64,000 bases of DNA from Nocardioides sp. NBC_00368 (GCF_036090055.1 NZ_CP107970.1:2730501-2794500); one strand, 5' to 3'; shown: positions 35,012 to 44,114, counted from the first letter of the stretch. Program-made: numbers and translations. Notes: a model not told the origin generated them from the sequence alone.

Positions 35012-35050
35012 CTCCGCCTAGCGGCTCCGGCGGCTCCACCAGCGGGTGTG

Positions 35051-37405
35051 TCAGTTGGGGTCGGCCGGGGGCGGCGGCTTCTCCGACTCGTCGGTGCACT
35101 CGACCTCGTCCTGCGGGATGTAGGTGGTCTTGAAGGTCTGGGTGTCGACCTTCGCACCGGATGCGGCGTTGTAGAAGTCGCGCCAGACGTTGATCGAGAA
35201 GCCCGGGGCGCCGACGGTGTTCTCGCAGTTGCCGTCGGTGATCTTCTGCTTGCCGGGCGACTTGAAGTCGTAGCGCTCACCGGTGCGGGCCTTGATGTCC
35301 CAGATCTTGGTGGACCACATCTCGACGGTCACCGAGCCCTGGCTGCTGCCGCTCGCGGGGTTGACCCAGGAGCGGATGAGCACGCCGTACTTGGTGTTGT
35401 TCTTGAACTTCAGGTCGAGCGTCGGCCAGGCGACGGTCGCCTCGCGGCCGATCGGGTAGCGGTCGATGTAGAGCGAGTGCGCCTTGTGCTCGACGTCCTG
35501 GAGGCCGGCGAAGAACATCGCGTTGAACGTGGTCGTCGCCATCTGCGAGACGCCGCCGCCGTAGTCCTCGCGGAAGACGCCGTTCTGGATCATCCAGCCC
35601 TTGGTGAACCCGTTCGCGGCGGTGCGCTCGCCGACGATGCCGTTCATCGAGAAGGTGTCCCCCGGCGCGAGCACGGTGCCGTTGACCAGCTCGGCGGCGC
35701 GGCCGATGTTGACGTTGCGGTATTCGGCGTAGGGGAAGTTGGTGGTGAAGGTCGAGACCTTCTCCTTGATGCCCCAGGACTTGGCCTCCTCGGTGGTGAC
35801 CTTCGGCTTGGCGACCTTCGACTTCACCTCGACGGTGCGCTCCCCAGCGGGCGCCGTGACGACGTCGAGGAAGACCGCCTCCAGGTCCTTCTGGTTGAAG
35901 GTGACGCCCGGCTTGGCGGGGATGACCTTCGGGGCGCCGTTGACCATCTCGACGGTCGCGTCGACCGGCTTCGCGGCGTCGTCGGCGAGGGCCTTCTTGA
36001 GCACCTTCTTGAGCTTGCTCGGCGCGACCGCCGCCTGCAGCTCGCCGTCCTTCGGGTCGAACCGGATCGCGTCGCCGAACTCCTTCGGAGCCAGCTCCAC
36101 CGGGGTCTTCTCGAACTTCAGCGTGATCGGCCCGGAGACCGCCGGGGTGGCGACCTTCTCGACCGCCTCCTGGACGTCGGCCTCGTCGACGTCCGGGGTG
36201 AGCTCCTCGAGAGCTACGTCGGCCTTGCGGTCACCCTCGACCAGCAGCTGGCCGGCGAGCGCGGTGCGGAGCGCGTCGTCGCCGACGCCCTCGCCGGCCA
36301 CCGGCTGGGTGGTCTTGATCTTGCCCTTCTTGATGACGACGTCGCCGTCCTTGAAGGGGGTGCCGGCGCGCTTGTTCACCTTCGCGGCGACCTTGGCGAT
36401 CAGCTTGTCGTCGGACTTGATGACGGGCTCGATCTCGCCGCCGCCGGTGAAGTGCTTCCACAGCTTCACCGGGCTCCAGCTGTGTCCGGCGTTGGCCTTC
36501 TCGATCGTCGCCTCGGCGTCGAAGCTCAGGCCCGCCTCGGCCGGGTTGACCTCGGTGGTGCTCTCGCCCGCGGTCACCATGATCGGCTGGCTGTGGGCCG
36601 CGGCGAACTTCTCGTTGAGCAGCGGCGTCGCGTCAGCTGCCGTCATGCCACCGATGTCCACACCGGCGACCGTGGTGCCCTCGGAGATCTTGTCCCCGGC
36701 CACGGCGTACGCAGCGGCCCAGCCGGCGAAGGCCAGGATGGCGAAGCCGCCCGCGACCGCGACGGCGACCTTGGCACCGGTGCCGAGGTGCTTGCCCTCG
36801 GCCGGGATCGGCTGGGCGTAGTCGGGCTGCTCGAAGGCGGGCTGCTCGAAGGCGGGCTGCTCGAACGCGGGCTCGAAGTGGTCGGCGGGGGCCGGCTCGT
36901 TCACGACGAACGGCCCGACGCCCATGACGGTCGCCTCGAGCGGCTCGTCGTCATAGTCGGGGACGTCGCGGTCCTGCCTGTCGAACGCGACCTCGGTGGC
37001 CGCATCGTCAGCCAGGTCGGGAGCGGCGTCGGCGGCGTCCGGTTCGGGGGCGAACTTCCGGTTCTTCGAGACGAACAGGAAGTTGTCCTCCTTCGGCAGC
37101 TCCGCTCGCTTCGGCAGCTCCGAGCGCAGCATCGTGCTCCGCAGCAGGGTCTCCTCGGCGACGTCGTCGTCGAAGTCCATCCCGGGGGCGACGATCCTGG
37201 TCGCGCCGTCGGGCTCGTCATCGGGCACGTTGGCCACCGGCTTGGCACCGGTGGACTCGGCAACCCGGGCGTCGATCTCGATCTGCGGGATCATGATCGT
37301 CTCGATGGCAGCATCGTCCGCGCCAGTCTGGCTGGCGGTGGACCCGGCCGCGTCAGTTCGCTTCGCGGGCTCGGGGGCCTTGAAGGCCTCGGGCTCATGG
37401 GACAT
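35051..37405 (-). CDS. VanW family protein with YoaR-type peptidoglycan-binding domains
   Basis: A 784-residue protein from ATG 37405. A long acidic cytoplasmic region (1-225) includes a tandem FEQPA repeat and is followed by one transmembrane helix (VAVAVAGGFAILAFAGWAAAYA). Outside are two putative peptidoglycan-binding domains (about 250-400 and 430-540). The VanW domain (about 580-720) carries FSMNGIVGERTAANGF and the GGGVSQMATTTFNA core. VanW proteins accompany glycopeptide resistance in enterococci, but this domain layout is widespread in actinobacteria. A wall-associated role is inferred. Confidence 0.88.
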   Translation of the reverse strand: MSHEPEAFKAPEPAKRTDAAGSTASQTGADDAAIETIMIPQIEIDARVAESTGAKPVANVPDDEPDGATRIVAPGMDFDDDVAEETLLRSTMLRSELPKRAELPKEDNFLFVSKNRKFAPEPDAADAAPDLADDAATEVAFDRQDRDVPDYDDEPLEATVMGVGPFVVNEPAPADHFEPAFEQPAFEQPAFEQPDYAQPIPAEGKHLGTGAKVAVAVAGGFAILAFAGWAAAYAVAGDKISEGTTVAGVDIGGMTAADATPLLNEKFAAAHSQPIMVTAGESTTEVNPAEAGLSFDAEATIEKANAGHSWSPVKLWKHFTGGGEIEPVIKSDDKLIAKVAAKVNKRAGTPFKDGDVVIKKGKIKTTQPVAGEGVGDDALRTALAGQLLVEGDRKADVALEELTPDVDEADVQEAVEKVATPAVSGPITLKFEKTPVELAPKEFGDAIRFDPKDGELQAAVAPSKLKKVLKKALADDAAKPVDATVEMVNGAPKVIPAKPGVTFNQKDLEAVFLDVVTAPAGERTVEVKSKVAKPKVTTEEAKSWGIKEKVSTFTTNFPYAEYRNVNIGRAAELVNGTVLAPGDTFSMNGIVGERTAANGFTKGWMIQNGVFREDYGGGVSQMATTTFNAMFFAGLQDVEHKAHSLYIDRYPIGREATVAWPTLDLKFKNNTKYGVLIRSWVNPASGSSQGSVTVEMWSTKIWDIKARTGERYDFKSPGKQKITDGNCENTVGAPGFSINVWRDFYNAASGAKVDTQTFKTTYIPQDEVECTDESEKPPPPADPN

Positions 37406-37467
37406 GCGGGAGAGCCTAGGACCTATACCCCCCTAGGCCGAACCCGTAGCCCATCTTGGGACGTTCG

Positions 37468-37812
37468 TCACTTTCCGGGATGGGCCCGTTCGGCCTGTGA
37501 GGCGGCCGTCGAGACGGTCGCGGTCGCCACCACGATCATCAGTACGGCCCAGAGGATCATCAGGTATCCCGCGAGGTCGCCCGCGACGGCGTACCCGCCC
37601 GCCGGCCTCGGGGTAGCGGCCAGGGCGACGACGATCGCCCAGGCCGCTGCGTACGCGATCCGCCAGGCGCCGCGCGGGAGAGCCAGCAGGGCGGCCGAGG
37701 ACGCCGCCACCGCGAGCAGCAGGCCCCACCACCACGGATGGACGGCGACCGCCGCCACCCCGATGACGACACCGAGGAGCAGTCCGGCCAGCCCGCCGCC
37801 GAGCAGTCTCAC
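37468..37812 (-). CDS. Small four-helix membrane protein (DUF6113-like)
   Basis: A 114-residue protein from GTG 37812, which overlaps the mshB stop by four bases. Its helices are LLGGGLAGLLLGVVIGVAAVAV, WGLLLAVAASSAALLAL, IAYAAAWAIVVALAA and LAGYLMILWAVLMIVVATATV. No motif is seen. Coupling to mshB is common in actinobacteria, but a role in mycothiol metabolism is not shown. Family assignment is tentative. Confidence 0.78.
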   Translation of the reverse strand: MRLLGGGLAGLLLGVVIGVAAVAVHPWWWGLLLAVAASSAALLALPRGAWRIAYAAAWAIVVALAATPRPAGGYAVAGDLAGYLMILWAVLMIVVATATVSTAASQAERAHPGK

Positions 37813-38720
37813 AACCCGGCGAAGAGGTCGGTCAGGCTGTCCCCTTCGACCCGCCCCTTGGCGATCCGGAAGTGCTCGTGGGACCAGGCGGTCGTGCCGA
37901 GGCTGTTGGTCATCGCGAACATGCCCTGCTCCATGTCCATCTGGGTGGGGTAGGCGCGCATCGCGGCGACCTTCTGGTCGGCGTAGGCGGTGCCGTCGAT
38001 CGCGGCGGCGATGTCGACGTCGGGGGTGGCCATCGGCAGCGGGCCCTCGGGATCCATCCCGCCGAGGGCTTCCGCGTCCCCCGATGCCCGGGCCGCCCGC
38101 AGACCCTCCCGCAGCCAGCTCTCCGCGAGCGCGGTCCAGAAGATCCGGTCGATCTCGTGGGCCTCGCCGAGCTCCTTCTTGTAGGTCGGGACGGCGGCGA
38201 GATGGGCGGCGTACGTCGCGACCCGGTGGGCCTGGATGTGGTCGGGGTGGCCGTAGTTGCCGAACTCGTCGTAGGTGACCAGCACCTGCGGACGCACCTC
38301 GCGGATGATCGTGACGAGGTGGTCGGCGGCCTCGGTGAGGTCGGCGTACCAGAAGGCGTTCTCGCGGGCGTCGGGATCGGGCAGCGCGTGGGTGCGGTCC
38401 TCGCTCCAGGTCATCCCCGAGTCGCGGTAGTTGCCGAAGCCACCCAGCCAGCGGTGGTCGACCTCGCCGCCGTCGGGCGCCCTGAGGGCCGCCATCGCGT
38501 TCTCGATCTCACCGCGGCGGTGCTCGCCCAGGGCGTCGTCCCGGTCGGCGGCGAGGTGTGCCAGGTCGGGCACCAGGATCTCGCCCATCTCACCGGCGGT
38601 GCAGGTCACCAGGGTGACGCGAGCACCCTCGGCGAGATACTTCGCCATCGTCGCCCCCGTCGCGATCGTCTCGTCGTCGGGGTGGGCGTGGACGAGCAGC
38701 AGGCTCTTCTCAGAAGTCAC
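37809..38720 (-). CDS. mshB: Mycothiol deacetylase MshB
   Basis: A 303-residue protein from GTG 38720. The zinc site is HAHPDDETIATGATMA (His, Asp, Asp) with a later GNYGHPDHIQAHRVA (His). The C-terminal half is typical of MshB rather than the related Mca. It deacetylates GlcNAc-inositol to GlcN-inositol in mycothiol synthesis, the major thiol of actinobacteria. Downstream a small membrane protein gene is coupled to it; upstream is the MutT-like gene on the same strand. Confidence 0.93.
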   Translation of the reverse strand: MTSEKSLLLVHAHPDDETIATGATMAKYLAEGARVTLVTCTAGEMGEILVPDLAHLAADRDDALGEHRRGEIENAMAALRAPDGGEVDHRWLGGFGNYRDSGMTWSEDRTHALPDPDARENAFWYADLTEAADHLVTIIREVRPQVLVTYDEFGNYGHPDHIQAHRVATYAAHLAAVPTYKKELGEAHEIDRIFWTALAESWLREGLRAARASGDAEALGGMDPEGPLPMATPDVDIAAAIDGTAYADQKVAAMRAYPTQMDMEQGMFAMTNSLGTTAWSHEHFRIAKGRVEGDSLTDLFAGL

Positions 38721-38744
38721 GCATCCGATCCTAGGTCGGGCCGC

Positions 38745-39449
38745 TCAAAGCCCCAGGTCGGGCCGCTTGATCCGCTTCGGGTTGTCAGGGAGCTCGACGG
38801 GTTCGGGGGCGATCGAGTCGTCCGGCGCCTCCTCGGGGATGTCGAGCCAGCCGTCGTACTCGTCGACCAGCAGCTCCAGGACCATCTCCGGGGCATCGGT
38901 CTCCACCGACCACGGGTGGTCCTCGTCGTCGTCCTCGCCCTGGTAGCGCTCGCGGCCGACCCGGGCCGTCCAGCCCTCGCGCTCGAGGGTCGCCGCGGCG
39001 GTCCGGGCGTCCTCCTCCTCGAAGAAGATGCCGCGCAGGGTGGATTCCTCGGGCACTCCGAGCACGTGGCGGAGCGCATCGAGGAACGGGCGGTCGGGCT
39101 CCAGCCAGTCGACCGAGTCGAGGTCCTCGGCCGCCAGCCAGAGGACCTGGTCGTGCTCACGCGGTCGCGGCTCCCCCGCGACCACCCGGGCCGTGGCGGC
39201 GATCAACCGGTGGCTCTCGCCGATGGGCGCTTCGCCCTGCATCCAGTCGAGCACCTCGATCAGACAGCCGAGCTCCTCGCCGATCTCCCGGACGAGGGCC
39301 GCCTCGGGGGTCTCCCCCTCCTCGATCTTCCCGCCGGGGAGCTCCCAGCGTCCGGCGGCCGTGGGCGGAGACGTACGCCTCGCGGCCAGCACCTGCTTGC
39401 CGTCGGCGCTGAGGATCGCCGCGGCCACTACGGTCTTGGGGCTGTTCAC
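38745..39449 (-). CDS. MutT-type NUDIX hydrolase with C-terminal extension
   Basis: A 234-residue protein from GTG 39449. Residues 1-130 form a MutT domain with the NUDIX box GGKIEEGETPEAALVREIGE followed by ELGC, as in 8-oxo-dGTP diphosphatases, which remove oxidised nucleotides. About 100 further residues (LGVPEESTLRGIFFEEEDA onward) make an acidic extension not found in E. coli MutT. It contains a tail DDSIAPEPVELPDNPKR. The role of the extension is unknown. Confidence 0.88.
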   Translation of the reverse strand: MNSPKTVVAAAILSADGKQVLAARRTSPPTAAGRWELPGGKIEEGETPEAALVREIGEELGCLIEVLDWMQGEAPIGESHRLIAATARVVAGEPRPREHDQVLWLAAEDLDSVDWLEPDRPFLDALRHVLGVPEESTLRGIFFEEEDARTAAATLEREGWTARVGRERYQGEDDDEDHPWSVETDAPEMVLELLVDEYDGWLDIPEEAPDDSIAPEPVELPDNPKRIKRPDLGL

Positions 39450-39561
39450 GTGTGAGATTGTTCCCTAGACACCCGGAAAGTGGGTTCTCTTGGGTACGCT
39501 GCAACGCCGTGCCCCGCCGTCGTCCGCTCATCGCCTGCCTGCCCCCGTCCGGGGCCCCGTC

Positions 39562-41250
39562 ATGAGCGATCAGCAGTGGCCGCCGCGCCGGCCCGGCGAG
39601 CCTCGCCCGCCCTCCCCGGGACAGCAGCCCTACCCGGGTCCGCGGCAGCCCCAACGGCCACAGACACAGCCCGGACGACAGCAGCAGCCGCATCCCGGTC
39701 AGCACCAGCAGCCGCACCAGCAGCCGCATCCCGGTCAGCAGCGGCCTCATCCGGGGCAGCACCAGCCTCGTCCGGGGCAGCCCTACCCGGGCGAGCAGCG
39801 TTTTCCGGGGCAGCGGCCCTACCCGGAGCAGGAGCGGCGCTTCCCGCCGGCCCAGCAGAGGCCCTATCCGCCGGAGCAGCAGCCCTACGGCCAGCAGCCG
39901 TACCCGGAACAGCACTATCCAGAGAACCCCTACCCCGAGCAGCCCTATCCCGAGCAGCCCTATCCCGAGCAGCCCTATCCCGAGCAGCCCTATCCCGAGC
40001 AGCCCTATCCCGAGCAGCCCTACGCGGGCCAGCAGCCGCCGGGCTACCCCCGCGGCTTCGGACCCGGCCGGTTCGGGCCCGAACCGCCGAAGAAGCGCCG
40101 CTGGCCGAAGGTGCTCGTCGGGTTGCTGGTGCTCGCGCTGGTCGGGGTCGGCGGCTACGGGGCGTACGACTTCTACGAGCAACTGCAGAAGTGGGAGCAG
40201 ACCACGACCGACGACCTCGCCGGCGTCGGCAGCGACCTTTCGGTGGCGGTGGCGTCGCTGCGCAGCGTCGGCTGGGAGGTGACCGCGGACGACATCGGCA
40301 CCTGGCTCGAGCAGCCGGGCGCCTACGGCGAGGGCCTGAGGCTGCGTACGCTGCAGGCCGACCCTGCCGGCAACACGTTCACGGTCGCGGGCTACCGGAC
40401 CTGGCAGGACACCTACGCCAAGCGCGACCACACCACCGTCGTGTGCGCGACCATCACCCTGGCGGCCGGCACCCAGAAGCCGCTCAGCGAGTCGGTCACG
40501 ACCTGCCCCGACGACGTCCCGAAGTCGGCACCGGGATCCCCCCAGACCGACACCGAGGCGGGCGGCGTCACCGGCCATCTCGCCGACCTGGCCGTGAAGG
40601 CTCACGAGCAGCGCGCCTCGGGTGCCACCGAGGGCAAGCTGCTCGAGGTCGCGGCGCCGACGAGGCCGGTGGGCGACGTACGCACCGACTCGACCGGGCT
40701 CGTCTGCGCGCCGGGCACGAAGGATCTCGGTGAGGGCGAGGGCTACGACGCGGGCAAGCTGATCCCGGTGCGGCTGTGCGCGGTGGAGGGGCTGCCCAAC
40801 ACCGGCACCGAGAGCACCAAGGGCGACGCCTACTACATCGACGGCGCCGACGGCTTGACCGTGGTCAACGCGCGCATCTCCGGCGCCGCGGCGGCGCTGG
40901 TCAAGAAGGCCGCGAAGCAGGGCGTCGACCTCGTGGCGAGCAGCTCGTTCCGGACGATGAAGAAGCAGAAGGCGCTGTGCCAGGAGGACGCCACCGGCGG
41001 CTGTCCGGCCGGCGACTACACGCTGACCGCACAGCCCGGCTACTCCTCCCACCAGCTCGGCATCGCCATCGACTTCGAGCAGCCGAGCGTGACCGGCGGC
41101 AAGACCTGCGCGACGCGGGCCTCCGAGCCGTCCAGCGCGGTGTGGAGGTTCCTCAACAAGACGGCGCTGAGCGTCGGGCTGAAGCAGTACTCCGCCGAGG
41201 CGTGGCACTGGGACGCGTACGGCGGCAAGGACCGCTGCGCCCCGATGTGA
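39562..41250 (+). CDS. M15-family D-Ala-D-Ala carboxypeptidase with proline-rich domain
   Basis: A 562-residue protein from ATG 39562. Residues 1-180 are a proline/glutamine-rich cytoplasmic region including seven PYPEQ repeats. A transmembrane helix (KVLVGLLVLALVGVGGYGAYD) follows. The extracellular part ends in a VanY/M15B domain: SSHQLGIAIDFEQ (zinc His and Asp) and AEAWHWDAYGG (catalytic Glu, zinc His). It would trim D-Ala from peptidoglycan stem peptides. The middle domain (about 220-400) is unassigned. The N-terminal repeats suggest binding to other envelope or divisome proteins. Confidence 0.87.
   Translation: MSDQQWPPRRPGEPRPPSPGQQPYPGPRQPQRPQTQPGRQQQPHPGQHQQPHQQPHPGQQRPHPGQHQPRPGQPYPGEQRFPGQRPYPEQERRFPPAQQRPYPPEQQPYGQQPYPEQHYPENPYPEQPYPEQPYPEQPYPEQPYPEQPYPEQPYAGQQPPGYPRGFGPGRFGPEPPKKRRWPKVLVGLLVLALVGVGGYGAYDFYEQLQKWEQTTTDDLAGVGSDLSVAVASLRSVGWEVTADDIGTWLEQPGAYGEGLRLRTLQADPAGNTFTVAGYRTWQDTYAKRDHTTVVCATITLAAGTQKPLSESVTTCPDDVPKSAPGSPQTDTEAGGVTGHLADLAVKAHEQRASGATEGKLLEVAAPTRPVGDVRTDSTGLVCAPGTKDLGEGEGYDAGKLIPVRLCAVEGLPNTGTESTKGDAYYIDGADGLTVVNARISGAAAALVKKAAKQGVDLVASSSFRTMKKQKALCQEDATGGCPAGDYTLTAQPGYSSHQLGIAIDFEQPSVTGGKTCATRASEPSSAVWRFLNKTALSVGLKQYSAEAWHWDAYGGKDRCAPM
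39926..40022. repeat. Coding tandem repeat of 15-bp units
   Basis: Six near-identical units TATCCCGAGCAGCCC (PYPEQ) run head to tail within the M15-peptidase gene, preceded by a degenerate unit. The frame is preserved in each unit, so copy number may vary between strains. Confidence 0.9.
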
Positions 41251-41268
41251 CCGCCCCGCGCTGAGACC

Positions 41269-42096
41269 TCAGGCGCGCGGCAGCCGGGCCAGCTGACGCG
41301 CCTGCGCGACCAGCCTGCCCGCCGAGTCCCAGATCTCGCAGTCCTCCTCGAACATGCCGCCGGAGAGGTTGCGCGAGAAGTGGGTGACCTTGAGCCAGCC
41401 CGGAGCAGGCTTGTGCCGGATGTGGCAGGTGAGCTCCAGGGTCGGTGCCCAGCCCGGCAGCTCGAGCCCGAAGGTCACCGGCGGGAGCGCATCGAGCACC
41501 TGCAGCAGCGAGAGCGGGTCGGGCTCGCGGTCGTGGTGCCGGAACCAGCCCGTGAAGACGGCCTCGCCGGTCGGCGCCGCACCGCCCCAGACGAACTGCT
41601 CCTTCGGCACGCAGAGCTCGTAGCGGTCCAGCATCGGCACGAACTCCTTGACCTCCTCGGGCGCCGTGGTCGAGGAGAGGCACTCCTCCAACGGCGGCAG
41701 CTCCGGCTCGGTCGCGGTGACCCGCTCGAAGCCGCTGCTCTTGGCGTGGAGACCGTCGAGGTCCGCGTACGTCGCCGTGGTGGTGATCCGCAGGTCCTCG
41801 CCCTGCCACAGCTCGGCGGTCGCGATGGCCAGCGAGCCCTTGTCGCGCTTGGTCTCGATCCGGACCTCGGCCGGTCCCGGGGTGCTCGCGCTGGCGTAGA
41901 ACGCGCTCAGCACGATCGGGTCCGGATGGCTCGGCAGGTGCGCCCGCAGCGCGTTGGCGATGACCGCGAGCAGGTAGCCGCCGTTGACCCCGCCGCCGAC
42001 CACCCACCCGGGGGCGAGCTCGGCTGCGTACGTCGTGTCGTCGGTCCTGCGGACCGCGATGTCGCGATCGAACTCGGCCTGTTCCCTATTACCCAT
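41269..42096 (-). CDS. Acyl-CoA thioesterase II-like (double hotdog) protein
   Basis: A 275-residue protein read from ATG 42096. It has two hotdog-like halves: WVVGGGVNGGYLLAVIANALRAHLPSHPDP in the first, with CHIRHKPAPGWLKVTHFSRNLSGGMFEEDCEIWD in the second. This fits the TesB-like/thioesterase-family proteins of actinobacteria. It should hydrolyse acyl-CoA thioesters; chain preference is unknown. A perfect 18-bp palindrome covers the start codon, which could be an operator. No good Shine-Dalgarno is visible, so the start is a best guess. Confidence 0.82.
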   Translation of the reverse strand: MGNREQAEFDRDIAVRRTDDTTYAAELAPGWVVGGGVNGGYLLAVIANALRAHLPSHPDPIVLSAFYASASTPGPAEVRIETKRDKGSLAIATAELWQGEDLRITTTATYADLDGLHAKSSGFERVTATEPELPPLEECLSSTTAPEEVKEFVPMLDRYELCVPKEQFVWGGAAPTGEAVFTGWFRHHDREPDPLSLLQVLDALPPVTFGLELPGWAPTLELTCHIRHKPAPGWLKVTHFSRNLSGGMFEEDCEIWDSAGRLVAQARQLARLPRA

Positions 42097-42104
42097 GGGT
42101 AATA
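42087..42104. promoter_or_regulatory. 18-bp palindrome over the thioesterase start codon
   Basis: TATTACCCATGGGTAATA is perfectly palindromic, AT-rich against the local background, and contains the ATG of the minus-strand thioesterase gene. It faces the divergent DUF202 gene start 38 bp away. A repressor site is possible; no known consensus is recalled. Confidence 0.5.
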
Positions 42105-42141
42105 ATCTAGATCGGTACCCGATGTGGTGGACGATGGGGGC

Positions 42142-42501
42142 ATGACCGACCCCCGACACCCGCACTGGGTCTACGACCACGGCTCCGAGCCGGATCCCCG
42201 GTTCACGCTGGCCAACGAGCGTACGTTCCTGGCGTGGGCCCGCACCGTGCTCGGCCTGCTGGCCGGTGCGGTCGCTCTGCAATCGTTCCAGGTGCCCACC
42301 ACGGAGGGCGTACGCGTCGGGGTGATCGCCGTGCTGGTCCTCACCGCGATCCTGTGCACGGTCTTCGCGATGGTCCGTTGGGCACGGGTCGAGCGCGCGA
42401 TGCGGGAGCGACGACCGCTGCCGGCGTTCTCCGCGGGGTTCATCCTCGCCGGGGCCCTGCTGGTGATCGGAGTGTTGCTGGGGTTCTCCCTGGTGCTCTG
42501 A
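42142..42501 (+). CDS. DUF202 (YidH-like) membrane protein
   Basis: A 119-residue protein from ATG 42142. It contains the family signature LANERTFLAWARTVLGLLAG and two further helices (VGVIAVLVLTAILCTVFAMVRW, FILAGALLVIGVLLGFSLVL). YidH-like proteins are small inner-membrane proteins of unknown function. It ends 23 bp before the amidase-fusion gene on the same strand. Confidence 0.87.
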   Translation: MTDPRHPHWVYDHGSEPDPRFTLANERTFLAWARTVLGLLAGAVALQSFQVPTTEGVRVGVIAVLVLTAILCTVFAMVRWARVERAMRERRPLPAFSAGFILAGALLVIGVLLGFSLVL

Positions 42502-42524
42502 CCGGATCAGGGCAGACTTCACCT

Positions 42525-44045
42525 ATGACTGAGCTCAAGCCTGTCCCGCACGGGCTGCTGCAGGCCTTCCGAGCGTACGAGAGCGCGCTGATGTCCGACG
42601 ACGTCGCCGCTCTGGACGCACTCTTCGCCGACTCCCCCACGACGCTGCACGCCGACGCCGCCGGACTCCTCGTCGGCCACGAGCAGATCGCGGCCTTCCG
42701 CGGGTCGCGTGGCGGCGCACCGAAGCGGCGCATCGTGCAGACCCACGTGCAGGTGATCGACGAGGACCACGCGCTGATCGTCGCGGTGACCGAGCTGGAC
42801 CGCGGCGGACGCGGGCTGCAGACGCAGCTGTGGGCACGGGATCCGGTGCGGATCGAGTACGGCGGCTGGCAGGTCACCGCCGCCCACGTTTCCGTGCCCG
42901 CGCCCGCCTTCGACAGCCGGATCTGGCGCATCGTCGGCGACCCGCTGGTCTCCTCGCACACCGCCGACGGCGCGCTCTCGGGCGAGACCGTGGCGGTCAA
43001 GGACCTCTTCGCGGTCGCCGGCTTCGCGGTCGGCGCCGGAAGCCCGGCGTGGCTGGAGCAGGCGCCCGTCGCCTCGTCCCATGCCGCCGCGGTGGCCTCG
43101 CTGCTGGACGCGGGGGCATCGATCCGCGGGATCGCGCGCACCGAGGAGTTCGCCTACTCGCTCTCCGGGCTCAACGCCCACTACGGAGCGCCGCCGAACC
43201 CGAAGGCGCCCGACCGGATCCCCGGCGGCTCCTCGTCCGGATCGGCCACCGCGGTCGCGCTAGGCCAGGCCTCGATCGGACTCGGGACCGACACCGGCGG
43301 CTCGATCCGGGTGCCGGCCGCCTACCAGGGCCTCTACGGCATCCGTACGTCCCACGGGGCCGTCTCACGCGAGGGCGTGATCCCGCTCGCCAAGGCCTTC
43401 GACAGCGTCGGGTGGATGACGCGATCGGCGTTCCTGCTGCAGGCGGTGGGCGACGTACTGCTGCCCGAGGCTCCGCCGTCGACGCCGACCTCAGTGGACG
43501 AGATCCACCTGGTGCCGTCGCTGGTCGCGCTCGCCGCGGAGGACGTCGCCACCGCGGTGAGCGAGGCCCTGCCCGAGGCCAAGCCGCTGGCCTGGGAGCC
43601 CGCCAGGCTGGACGAGTGGCGCCAGGCGTTCGTCATCGGGCAGGCCTACCAGGCCTGGCAGGCGCACGGCGCCTGGCTCGAGACCAGGCTGGACACGCTG
43701 GGCGAAGCGGTGCGCGGGCGCTTCGAGATGGCCCGGACGGTGACCCGGAAGCAGGCCGACGAGGCGCGCGCCGTCCTCTCCCAGGCCCGCGCCGAGATCC
43801 TCGACGTCGTCGGCGACCGGGTCCTCGCCTACCCCAGCGCCTCGACGGTTGCACCGACCGCGGCCGATGCCGCCGGCGTCCGCGACGACACCCTGCGGCT
43901 CACCTGCATCGCCGGTATCGCCGGTCTCCCCGCCGTCTCGATCCCGGTGCGCACCCCGACGAACCTGCCCGCCGGTCTCTGCCTGGTCGCGGCCCCCTGC
44001 CGCGACCGCGACCTTCTCGCGCTGGCCCAGCGGCTGGCCGAGTAG
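42525..44045 (+). CDS. AtzH-like domain fused to amidase-signature enzyme
   Basis: A 506-residue fusion from ATG 42525. Residues 1-125 are a SnoaL/NTF2-type domain of the AtzH (DUF3225) kind (LLQAFRAYESALMSDDVAAL, WQVTAAHVSVP). Residues 140-505 are an amidase with the Ser-cisSer-Lys site: Lys in VAVKDLFAVAG, GGSSSGSATAVALG, and GTDTGGSIRVPAAYQG with the nucleophile Ser. AtzH and AtzE-type amidases are known from cyanuric acid breakdown. Here the fused protein stands before uraD, uraH and uricase, so a role in ureide breakdown is inferred. Substrate unproven. Confidence 0.87.
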   Translation: MTELKPVPHGLLQAFRAYESALMSDDVAALDALFADSPTTLHADAAGLLVGHEQIAAFRGSRGGAPKRRIVQTHVQVIDEDHALIVAVTELDRGGRGLQTQLWARDPVRIEYGGWQVTAAHVSVPAPAFDSRIWRIVGDPLVSSHTADGALSGETVAVKDLFAVAGFAVGAGSPAWLEQAPVASSHAAAVASLLDAGASIRGIARTEEFAYSLSGLNAHYGAPPNPKAPDRIPGGSSSGSATAVALGQASIGLGTDTGGSIRVPAAYQGLYGIRTSHGAVSREGVIPLAKAFDSVGWMTRSAFLLQAVGDVLLPEAPPSTPTSVDEIHLVPSLVALAAEDVATAVSEALPEAKPLAWEPARLDEWRQAFVIGQAYQAWQAHGAWLETRLDTLGEAVRGRFEMARTVTRKQADEARAVLSQARAEILDVVGDRVLAYPSASTVAPTAADAAGVRDDTLRLTCIAGIAGLPAVSIPVRTPTNLPAGLCLVAAPCRDRDLLALAQRLAE

Positions 44046-44073
44046 CCGCCCGGGCGTTACACGGAGGCAACCT

Positions 44074-44094
44074 GCGTTTCGGGCGCCGAAACGC
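44074..44094. promoter_or_regulatory. Candidate RpiR operator before the urate operon
   Basis: GCGTTTCGG-GCG-CCGAAACGC is a perfect 9-3-9 inverted repeat 20 bases before the uraD start. The 11-mer GCGTTTCGGCG (in the complement here) recurs at 50920-50930 before the importer gene. GTTTC/GAAAC arms are typical of RpiR-family sites, and an RpiR gene lies in this operon. Confidence 0.75.
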
Positions 44095-44114
44095 TTGTTT
44101 CATAGGCTGTCCTG

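Noticed and set aside
35051..37405. Vancomycin resistance as the role of the VanW-type gene
   Set aside because: VanW domains with peptidoglycan-binding repeats are widespread in non-resistant actinobacteria, and no vanHAX genes are present.
34967..38278. An 1103-codon plus-strand frame opposite the VanW-type gene and mshB
   Set aside because: It spans several real minus-strand genes, and no family motif or ribosome site supports it.
39926..40022. Regular repeat array that could be taken for a CRISPR
   Set aside because: The 15-bp units are directly adjacent with no spacers and encode an in-frame PYPEQ repeat; no cas genes are nearby.
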